Part shown: positions 51,988 through 58,790 of the stretch, piece after piece
How the letters are laid out: every line of letters begins with the position of its first letter
Position numbering within the stretch: position 1 is the stretch's first letter
DNA from: Pseudoclavibacter endophyticus
GTDB lineage: Bacteria > Actinomycetota > Actinomycetes > Actinomycetales > Microbacteriaceae
NCBI RefSeq assembly: GCF_008831085.1
Contig: NZ_WBJY01000001.1
Span: 1,798,001 to 1,862,000 of the forward strand
Direction: 5' to 3'
Length of the DNA: 64,000 nt
The notes under the pieces: generated by a model
The model's database searches: none
What the model saw: only the letters and a program-made list of their open reading frames with translations
What the model was told of the DNA's origin: nothing
Program-made: the position numbers and the translations under genes

Positions 51988-53090
51988 GCCTGCACGGCCC
52001 CTTCCGTGCGGGCGAGCGCGTGCAGCTGACCGGTCCGAAGGGACGTGTCTCGACGATCCACCTGCAGCCGGGCGAGGTGTACCACACGCATCGTGGCGCG
52101 GTGCCGCACGATGACGTCCTCGGCCTGGAGGACGGCTCGGTCGTGCACGGCAGCGACGGCAGCGAGTACCTGTGCCTGCGGCCGCTGCTCACCGATGTCG
52201 TGATGTCGATGCCGCGTGGCGCCGCCATCATCTATCCGAAGGATGCCGCGCAGATTCTCGCGAAGACCGACATCCGCCCGGGGGCGACGGTCATCGAGGC
52301 GGGCGTCGGCTCCGGCGCGCTGTCGCTGTGGCTTCTGCGCGCCCTCGCGGGCTCCGGTCGGCTCGTGTCGTTTGAACGGCGCGACGAGTTCGCCGACGTG
52401 GCCGCCGGAAACGTCGTGAGCGTCATGGGGGAGCGCCCCGCGAACTGGGACCTGCACATCGGCGACCTCATCGACGTGCTGCCGGATGCCGTGCCCGCCG
52501 GAACGGCCGACCGTTGCGTGCTCGACATGCTCGCCCCGTGGGAATGCGTCGACGTCGTCGCGGAGGCCCTGGCGCCGGGCGCCGTGCTGACCTGTTACGT
52601 CGCGACCGTCACGCAGCTGAGCCGGCTCGCGGAGGCGATTCGCGCGACGGGGCACTTCACCGACCCGACGTCGGACGAGACGATCGTCCGCGGTTGGCAC
52701 GTCGAGGGCCTTGCGGTGCGGCCCGACCACCGCATGGTCGCGCACACCGCGTTCCTCCTCACCTGCCGCAGGCTCGCCCCCGGCGCGGTGCTGCCCGCCA
52801 AGAAGCAGCGGGCGTCGAAGACCGAGTACTCCGCCGAGGACGTAGAGCTGTGGACCCCGGGGGCTCTCGGCGACCGCGGCGTGAGCGACAAGGTGCTGCG
52901 CAAGCGCGCCAGGCGAGCCCAGCGCGGGGCCGAGTTCGCCCTGCAGGCCGGCCGCACCGACCGGACTCGCAACGGCGAGCATCCCGAGACGGACGAGCAT
53001 CCCGAGACGGATGGACAGCGCGACACCGCCTCCGACACCGCGCAGCCCAGCTTCGATTCCGACGCCGACACCCGAGAGGACCGCGCATGA
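51984..53090 (+). CDS. trmI: tRNA (adenine-58-N1)-methyltransferase TrmI
   Basis: Methylates A58 in the T loop of tRNA. The 368-residue protein has an N-terminal beta-rich domain (about 1-80) with the family's YHTHRGAVPHDD, the S-adenosylmethionine motif VIEAGVGSGALSLWLLRA near residue 107, CVLDMLAPWECVDV near 177, and the conserved GWHVEGLAVRPDHRMVAHTA near 238. The C-terminal 60 residues are charged and contain two EHPETD repeats. Orthologue of Rv2118c. The ATG overlaps the HAD stop, and the stop overlaps the next lipoprotein gene. Confidence 0.93.
   Translation: MSLHGPFRAGERVQLTGPKGRVSTIHLQPGEVYHTHRGAVPHDDVLGLEDGSVVHGSDGSEYLCLRPLLTDVVMSMPRGAAIIYPKDAAQILAKTDIRPGATVIEAGVGSGALSLWLLRALAGSGRLVSFERRDEFADVAAGNVVSVMGERPANWDLHIGDLIDVLPDAVPAGTADRCVLDMLAPWECVDVVAEALAPGAVLTCYVATVTQLSRLAEAIRATGHFTDPTSDETIVRGWHVEGLAVRPDHRMVAHTAFLLTCRRLAPGAVLPAKKQRASKTEYSAEDVELWTPGALGDRGVSDKVLRKRARRAQRGAEFALQAGRTDRTRNGEHPETDEHPETDGQRDTASDTAQPSFDSDADTREDRA
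52977..53012 (+). repeat. In-frame 18-bp tandem repeat near the 3' end of trmI
   Basis: Two 18-bp units (52977-52994, 52995-53012) differ only in the last base and encode EHPETD twice in the nonconserved tail. Confidence 0.85.
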
Positions 53091-54103
53091 GTCGCACGCA
53101 CCGCGCCGCGGGCGCGATCGCCCTCGCCACCGCCCTCGTAGCGGGGCTCACGGCCTGCACGCAGCTCGCCGAGAGCAGCGTCTCGCCGAGCGACTGCACG
53201 CCCATCGCCCCGACCGGCGGCGTTTCGAGCGCCGTGGCCACGACCGGCGCATTCGGCGGCGACGCCGACGCGACCTTCGCGACGCCGCTGCGGGCCGCAT
53301 CTCTCGATGTCGCCATCAGCGGCAGCGGGGACGGCGCCCCGATCACGCAGCACGGCGTCTTCACGGCCTCGATGCGCCTCTTCGACGCCACGACCGGCGA
53401 GGCACTCGGCGGCTACGCGCCCCTCCGCACCGACCGGGACGGAGACGTCGCACCCGCCACGCTGGAATCGGTGACGGCGACGCTCCCAGGACTGGCCGCC
53501 GCGCTCGAGTGCGCGCAGGCGGGCGAACGCGTGGTCGCCGTCATGCCCGCCACCGACCTCTTCGGCGAGCGGGGGGCCAGCGGGCTCGACGATCCCTCGG
53601 CGACGATCGTTGCCGTGACCGATGTGCAACGCGTCTACGCGTCGAGCGCGTCCGGTGTCGTGCTGCCGCCGACCGACGGAATGCCGGCGGTCGTCGCCGC
53701 CCCGAGCGGTCGCCCGGGCGTCACCATGCCGCAGCAGCCCGCGCCGTCCGAGCAGCGCAGCGCCCTCCGGGTGCGCGGCTTCGGCGACGACATCGCCGCC
53801 GGCGACCAGCTCACGCTGCACGTCTCGGTGTTCTCGTGGACCTCGAAAACCGAGCTCGGCTCCTCGTGGGATCCATCGAACTCGGTGCTGCAACTCGTCG
53901 CCGAGCCGGAACCGAGCGACGACGGTCTGTTCGGCGCCACGTCGGCGCTCATCGCACAGCCCGTCGGCTCGCAGGTGATCGTCGTCGTGCCGCCGGAGCA
54001 GGCCGGCGATTTCGCCGGCCCCGTCCGCATCAACGAGGGGCAGGGCGCCATTGTGCTCGTCATTGACGTGCTCGCCGCCGACCCCGAGAACGCAGGAGCA
54101 TAG
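53087..54103 (+). CDS. Lipoprotein with two degenerate FKBP-like modules
   Basis: Lipoprotein of 338 residues with lipobox LTAC (Cys24). Two modules resemble the FKBP fold in pattern: about 85-185 (GVFTASMRLFDATTGEAL through VVAVMPATDLFGERG) and about 240-335 (LTLHVSVFSW, then AQPVGSQVIVVVPPEQAGDF and IVLVIDVLAAD). The second aligns with the active FKBP of the next gene (GSQVVAIIPPDQAYGE), but the aromatic active-site residues and the D-S-T-W/I-PGF blocks are mostly lost. It is probably a non-catalytic chaperone-like paralogue. The ATG overlaps the trmI stop, and the next gene starts directly after its TAG. Confidence 0.78.
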   Translation: MSRTHRAAGAIALATALVAGLTACTQLAESSVSPSDCTPIAPTGGVSSAVATTGAFGGDADATFATPLRAASLDVAISGSGDGAPITQHGVFTASMRLFDATTGEALGGYAPLRTDRDGDVAPATLESVTATLPGLAAALECAQAGERVVAVMPATDLFGERGASGLDDPSATIVAVTDVQRVYASSASGVVLPPTDGMPAVVAAPSGRPGVTMPQQPAPSEQRSALRVRGFGDDIAAGDQLTLHVSVFSWTSKTELGSSWDPSNSVLQLVAEPEPSDDGLFGATSALIAQPVGSQVIVVVPPEQAGDFAGPVRINEGQGAIVLVIDVLAADPENAGA

Positions 54104-55045
54104 ATGCGCCGCAACGCAGGCATCGCCACCGTCACCGCCGCGCTCACCGCGCTGGCCCTCCTCGCCGGGTGCGCCGGCGAATCACCCGCTCCCGACCCCC
54201 TCACCCAGGTGCAGGTCTCGGGCGAGTACGGCGCCGAACCGCTCGTGACCATCGGAGACCTCTCCGGCCTCGGCGCCGAGTCGGCCAGGACCGTGCTCCT
54301 CGAGGGCGACGGGCCCGAGACGACAACCGACAGCCACATCAACGCCAGCATGGTGGTGTACGACGGCGCAACGAAGCAGCCGCAGGTGCCGTACCAACCG
54401 GTCGGGCAGATCTTCGAACCGGGCGACGAGGAGCTCCCCGCATACTTCTCCGACATCTTCGTGGGCGTCCCGGCCGGATCTCGCGTGCTCGTCATCGTGC
54501 CGGGCGATCTCATGGTCGAGCAGTCCGGCCAGACGGTCTCAGGCCAGGAGCTCCCCGAGAACACGGAGGCGTCGTCCCCAGCCGTGATCATCGCCGACAT
54601 CGGTGTCGTACCGGGCCTCGCGGCCTGGGGCGAAGAGCAGGCGCCGGCGCAGGAGCTGGTCACCGTGACCGACGGCGACGACGGCGAGCCCCACCTCGAG
54701 ATCGCGGCGGATGCCGAACCGCCCAGCGAGCTCGTCCTCGATGTCCGCAAACTGGGCGATGGCGACGTCGTCGCCGAGGGCGACAGCGTGCTGGTGCAGT
54801 ACCGCGGCGTGCTCTTCGCGACGGGCGAAGAGTTCGACAGCACGTGGTCGAAGGGCGGCCAGCCGACGACCCTGACGACATCCGGTGTCATCCCCGGCTT
54901 CGGCCAGGCGATCGTCGGCCAGACGGTCGGCTCGCAGGTGGTCGCGATCATCCCGCCGGACCAGGCATACGGCGAGAGTGACAGCGGCCCCATTCCCGGT
55001 GGCTCGACGCTCGTCTTCGTCATCGACATCCTCGCCGTCGTCTAG
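54104..55045 (+). CDS. FKBP-type peptidyl-prolyl isomerase lipoprotein
   Basis: Lipoprotein of 313 residues, lipobox LAGC (Cys23), acting outside the membrane on secreted proteins. A degenerate FKBP-like module (about 70-170: INASMVVYDGATKQP, VPAGSRVLVIVP) is followed by a canonical FKBP domain (about 205-313): VLVQYRGVLFATGEEFDSTW, GVIPGFGQAIVGQTVGSQVV, IIPPDQAYGE and GGSTLVFVIDILAVV. The active-site pattern is complete in this last module. It starts immediately after the stop of its paralogue. FKBP genes also lie near pafBC in related actinobacteria. Confidence 0.92.
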   Translation: MRRNAGIATVTAALTALALLAGCAGESPAPDPLTQVQVSGEYGAEPLVTIGDLSGLGAESARTVLLEGDGPETTTDSHINASMVVYDGATKQPQVPYQPVGQIFEPGDEELPAYFSDIFVGVPAGSRVLVIVPGDLMVEQSGQTVSGQELPENTEASSPAVIIADIGVVPGLAAWGEEQAPAQELVTVTDGDDGEPHLEIAADAEPPSELVLDVRKLGDGDVVAEGDSVLVQYRGVLFATGEEFDSTWSKGGQPTTLTTSGVIPGFGQAIVGQTVGSQVVAIIPPDQAYGESDSGPIPGGSTLVFVIDILAVV

Positions 55046-55112
55046 GGTGCTCCACGGGGGCCGCTCGTGACGCAGTGACCGGCCACCCGATCGGCAGCTG
55101 GGGGCAACGGAC

Positions 55113-56231
55113 ATGAGCACATCGGGTGACGACCCAACGCTTCCCGTGAACCGCCAGTTCGCGCTTCTGCTCGCGCTCGCGTGCAGCGAGCGCGGCCTCA
55201 CGAAGGCCGACGTCCTCACGAGCGTCGACGGGTACCGCCAGACGAGCGACGCCTCCGGCATCACGCCGGCGCTGGAGCGCAAGTTCGAACGCGACAAGGA
55301 AGACCTGCGCGACATTGGCATCGACATCGAAACGCTCGAGGATCCATCCGCGCCTGGCGACAATCAGCTGACGCGCTACCGCGTGCGCGCCGAGGGCGGA
55401 TCAACACCGCTCGACCTCGACGCGCACGAGTCCGCCATCCTCTCGCTCGCGGCGGCCGCGTGGCGCGAGGGGGCCCTTTCAAGCGAGTCGCGCCGCGGCC
55501 TCATGAAGCTGCGGTCCCGCGGCGTCGAACGGCTGCGCGACGCTCCCAGCATCGCGCCGCGCCTTCGCGGGCGAGAACCGCAGTTCGATGCCTTCACGGG
55601 AGCCATCGCCGCGGGCCGTGCCGTCGCCTTCGACTACGTCAAGCAGGGCGCGGCGCTGAGTGAGCGGCGCCGCGTGGAGCCGCTCGCCCTGGTGCAGTAC
55701 GGGGGTCGGTGGCTGCTCGTCGGCTACGATCTCGACCGCGGCGCCGAGCGCCGCTTCCTGCTGCGGCGCGTGCGCGACGGCAGCATCGCCCCCGTCGGGC
55801 GCGTCGACGAGACACGTGCCGCGGCGAGGAGCGGCCGCGACATCGGCGCCGAGTCGCTCGCCGACCTGCACCGCTTCGCCGCGAGTCACCCCGTCATCGT
55901 CGAGGTGCGCCGGGGCGGCGACGCCGAGTTGCGTCTCGCACGTCGGGCCGTCGCCAGCAACGAGCCGGGGCGCGCGGATGCCGCAGCGGGCGCCTCCGTG
56001 CAGCTCACGATCGAGATGGCCGATCTCGAACTGCTCGCAGACGAGCTCGCGGGCTACGGCCCCGAGCTCGTCGTGCGCGAGCCCCCCGAGCTTCGCGACG
56101 CGGTGGCGGAACGCCTCCGTCGCGTGCTCGACGACCATGAGGAACCGGCCGCGTTCGACCGGCCGGTGCGCGCGCAGCACGCGACCGGTGAGCCGACCGC
56201 GGAACGACACCACGATGGGAGCCCGCTATGA
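55113..56231 (+). CDS. pafB: WYL-domain regulator PafB
   Basis: N-terminal partner of the PafBC heterodimer, the activator of the LexA/RecA-independent DNA damage response in mycobacteria. The 372-residue protein has a winged-helix N-terminus (FALLLALACSERGLTKADVL, then GYRQTSDASGITPALERKFE, DKEDLRDIGIDIE at about 62-74), a WYL domain (about 165-235; AFDYVKQG, VEPLALVQYGGRWLLVGYDL), and a C-terminal WCX-like extension. It overlaps pafC by 4 bp (ATGA). The ligase gene pafA, adjacent in mycobacteria, is absent here. Confidence 0.92.
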   Translation: MSTSGDDPTLPVNRQFALLLALACSERGLTKADVLTSVDGYRQTSDASGITPALERKFERDKEDLRDIGIDIETLEDPSAPGDNQLTRYRVRAEGGSTPLDLDAHESAILSLAAAAWREGALSSESRRGLMKLRSRGVERLRDAPSIAPRLRGREPQFDAFTGAIAAGRAVAFDYVKQGAALSERRRVEPLALVQYGGRWLLVGYDLDRGAERRFLLRRVRDGSIAPVGRVDETRAAARSGRDIGAESLADLHRFAASHPVIVEVRRGGDAELRLARRAVASNEPGRADAAAGASVQLTIEMADLELLADELAGYGPELVVREPPELRDAVAERLRRVLDDHEEPAAFDRPVRAQHATGEPTAERHHDGSPL

Positions 56232-57190
56232 GCACCGGCGAACGCCTCGCACTGCTGGTCTCGCTCGTGCCCTACCTGCACGCGCTCGGCGAGCCGGTCT
56301 CGGTCACGGATGCCGCCGCCCACTTCGACGTGCCCGAGCGGCAGATCCGCGGAGCCGTGAAGCAGATCGCCGTGTCGGGTCAGCCAGGCGAGTCGGGCAC
56401 GTACCAGGACCTCGACCTGTTCGACATCGACTGGGATGCGCTCGAGAACGACGACGAGATCGTCGTGACGCGGTTCGTCGCACTCGAGCAGCCACCGAAC
56501 CTCTCGCCGCTCGAGGCGGCCACGATCATCGGCGGCCTGCACTACCTGCGCCAGCTGCCGTCGCTCGCGTCGAGCGAGGTGCTCGACCGGCTCATCGCGA
56601 AACTCGCGCGCGGCGGCGCTGCGCCGATCACGGTCGACACGGCGTCGGCGACCGAAGCGCTCCCCGTGCTGCAGGATGCCCTGCAGCGAGGACGGCGTGT
56701 CACCTTCGCGTACCGCAGCCCGACCTCGGGCGACTCGGAGCGCACGGTCGATCCGATACGCCTCGAGGCCCTCGACGACACGTGGTACCTGCGCGCCTGG
56801 TGCCTTGGCCGCGACGACGAGCGGCTGTTCCTGCTCGACCGCATGCGCGGTGCCCGCATGCTCGACGAGGCGTCCGAAACGCACGCCACCCCCACCGCGG
56901 ACGGTGCCCTGTACCGGCCAGGCGACGCCGATCCGGTGGTCACGCTCGACGTCGCCGCGTCGGCGCTGCCGATCGTGCGCGAGTACCTGCCCGAGCGGGA
57001 TCGCCCGCTGACGCCGGGCGCGGACGGCCGCTACGTCGTTGAGGTGCACGCCGGCACGTGGGAGCACTTCGCGAGACTCGCCTGCGCGAACGCCGGCCGC
57101 ATCCGGGTCATCGCCCCCGGCGAAGCGCGCGACGCCGTCGCCGACTGGGCGCGCCGAGGGCTCGCAGCCGCGGGCGCGGCCGGCCTGTAG
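56228..57190 (+). CDS. pafC: WYL-domain regulator PafC
   Basis: Second subunit of the PafBC activator, 320 residues. The N-terminal helix-turn-helix region includes LVSLVPYLHALGEPVSVTDA then AAHFDVPERQIRGAVKQI. The WYL domain (about 150-210) has VTFAYRSPTSGDSERTVDPI then RLEALDDTWYLRAWCLGRDD, and a WCX region completes the C-terminus. Coupled to pafB. Together they are expected to sense single-stranded DNA or a related damage signal and redirect RNA polymerase. Confidence 0.92.
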   Translation: MSTGERLALLVSLVPYLHALGEPVSVTDAAAHFDVPERQIRGAVKQIAVSGQPGESGTYQDLDLFDIDWDALENDDEIVVTRFVALEQPPNLSPLEAATIIGGLHYLRQLPSLASSEVLDRLIAKLARGGAAPITVDTASATEALPVLQDALQRGRRVTFAYRSPTSGDSERTVDPIRLEALDDTWYLRAWCLGRDDERLFLLDRMRGARMLDEASETHATPTADGALYRPGDADPVVTLDVAASALPIVREYLPERDRPLTPGADGRYVVEVHAGTWEHFARLACANAGRIRVIAPGEARDAVADWARRGLAAAGAAGL

Positions 57191-57193
57191 GCT
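57188..57193 (+). promoter_or_regulatory. Candidate leaderless -10 element for the coiled-coil membrane protein
   Basis: TAGGCT overlaps the pafC stop codon and ends 8 nt before the ATG at 57202. It could give the tat-helY genes a promoter independent of pafBC. Confidence 0.33.
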
Positions 57194-57201
57194 CGATTCC
57201 T

Positions 57202-57558
57202 ATGCCGTGGTGGTCGTGGATCCTGATCTGGGTGGGGCTCGTCCTCATCCTCGTCGGCATGCTCCTGCTCGTGGCGCGAACCCTGTATCGCAAGCTGCTC
57301 GCCCTGCAGGCGGAGCTCGAGCGCTTAGAAGAGCTGCTCACCGAGCTCGAGCAGCGCGCCGACGCCCTCGTGCAACGCCCCGAACCAGTGAGGCCGGCGA
57401 TCGTTCGCGGCCTTGATGAGGTCGCGGACGAGCGGCGATCCCTGCGTCGCAGGATCGATCGCCGGAAGGATGCGCGCCGGGCGGCGAGGCTTCAGCGCGG
57501 TAGACTGCTGACGACGGCCGACCCGATGCAATTCGCGTTTCTCGCGCGCAGGAAGTAG
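57202..57558 (+). CDS. Small membrane protein with cytoplasmic coiled coil
   Basis: Product of 118 residues: one N-terminal transmembrane helix (about 3-28, WWSWILIWVGLVLILVGMLL) followed by a coiled coil (about 35-65; LLALQAELERLEELLTELEQ) and a basic tail. No named family recognised. It sits between pafC and tatA in an otherwise conserved gene order, 9 bp before tatA. A membrane scaffold or Tat-linked role is only a guess from position. Confidence 0.72.
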   Translation: MPWWSWILIWVGLVLILVGMLLLVARTLYRKLLALQAELERLEELLTELEQRADALVQRPEPVRPAIVRGLDEVADERRSLRRRIDRRKDARRAARLQRGRLLTTADPMQFAFLARRK

Positions 57559-57567
57559 TCCCGCTCC

Positions 57568-57951
57568 ATGTTCCAGAACCTGACCGGATGGCACTTCGTC
57601 ATCCTGCTGGTCATCATCCTGCTGCTGTTCGGCGCCCCCCGCCTTCCCGCCCTCGCACGCAGCCTCGGCCAGTCGTTTCGCATCTTGAAGGGCGAAGTCC
57701 GCCGCGACGGCGATGCCGGCGTTCAGCGCGATTCGGACGGAATGCCGGGCGATGTCCCGGGGACCGCGGGCGCCGCGACCTGGTCCAGCGATGCGTCGGC
57801 GCCGCAGCAACCGGCGGCCGATCAGCCCGTCGCACCGCAGCAGCCCGCCGCACCGCAGCAGCCCGCACCGCAGCAACAGCCTGCACCGCCGGCGACCGGC
57901 TCCGGCCAGGCCGGGCCGAACGACCCGGGCGACGCCCCGCCGCGCCAGTAG
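57568..57951 (+). CDS. tatA: Sec-independent translocase protein TatA
   Basis: Pore-forming component of the twin-arginine export system. The 127-residue protein has one N-terminal membrane helix (about 6-21), then the FG-x-P hinge (FGAPRLPALARSLGQSFRIL) and an amphipathic helix. The rest is a Pro/Gln-rich tail (PQQPA repeats) without conserved features. It is followed 5 bp later by tatC. A separate tatB is not present in the window. Confidence 0.92.
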   Translation: MFQNLTGWHFVILLVIILLLFGAPRLPALARSLGQSFRILKGEVRRDGDAGVQRDSDGMPGDVPGTAGAATWSSDASAPQQPAADQPVAPQQPAAPQQPAPQQQPAPPATGSGQAGPNDPGDAPPRQ

Positions 57952-57956
57952 CCGGC

Positions 57957-58790
57957 ATGGCCGCCGCCTCGTCGCCACGGCCAGGGAGGTCACGCACGAA
58001 ACGATCGCGCAATCCCGAGGCGCGCATGCCGCTCATGGCCCACCTGGTCGAGTTCCGCAATCGCTTCATCATCTCCGCGATCGCCGTCGTGCTCGGCATG
58101 ATCGGCGGATTCCTGCTCACCGAAGTCGTCTTCGACGCGATCCGCGTACCGATCACGGAACTCGCCGCCGTCCGCACCGGCGGGGCCGTGCTGAACTTCT
58201 CGAATGTCACGACCGGGTTCGACATTCGGCTCCAGATGGCTCTCACGCTCGGCATCGTGATCTCGTCGCCCGTTTGGCTCTACCAGGTCTGGATGTTCCT
58301 CATGCCGGGGCTGAAGAAGCGGGAGCGCCGCTATGCGCTCGGGTTCGTGGGCGCCGCCATTCCGCTCTTCCTCGCGGGGTGCGCGGTGGGGTGGATGCTC
58401 ATGCCTCGCATCGTCGAGGTCATGGCCGGGTTCGCGCCGTCCCAGGACGCGATCTACCTCGACGCGAAGTACTACTACTCGTTCGTTTTGCAGCTGTGCC
58501 TCGCCGTGGGCATCGCCTTTGTCATGCCGGTTCTGCTCGTGCTGTTGAATCTCGCGGGCGTGCTCGAGGGTCGCACGATCCTGAAGGGATGGCGCGTCGC
58601 CGTGCTGCTCGTCGCACTCTTCGCGGCCCTCGCGACGCCCTCTGCCGACGTGCTGTCGATGTTTCTCCTGATGATCCCCATGATCGGCCTGTACTTTCTT
58701 GCCGTGGGCATCTCACTGATCGTGGACCGTCGTCGGCGCAAGCGGCAGGCCGCCGCCGAGGCCGAAATCGAGTCGGAGCTGTCGAGCTGA
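57957..58790 (+). CDS. tatC: Sec-independent translocase protein TatC
   Basis: Receptor subunit for twin-arginine signal peptides, six membrane helices. The 277-residue product includes a 23-residue basic N-terminus, then the family's first block MPLMAHLVEFRNRFIISAI with the conserved His-Leu-x-Glu-x-Arg. The periplasmic loop and YQVWMFLMPGLKKRERRYAL (about 107-126, with the P-GL.  .ER motif) follow, and ATPSADVLSMFLLMIPM lies near the end. An alternative start is ATG 58026. The stop overlaps the helY ATG. Confidence 0.94.
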   Translation: MAAASSPRPGRSRTKRSRNPEARMPLMAHLVEFRNRFIISAIAVVLGMIGGFLLTEVVFDAIRVPITELAAVRTGGAVLNFSNVTTGFDIRLQMALTLGIVISSPVWLYQVWMFLMPGLKKRERRYALGFVGAAIPLFLAGCAVGWMLMPRIVEVMAGFAPSQDAIYLDAKYYYSFVLQLCLAVGIAFVMPVLLVLLNLAGVLEGRTILKGWRVAVLLVALFAALATPSADVLSMFLLMIPMIGLYFLAVGISLIVDRRRRKRQAAAEAEIESELSS

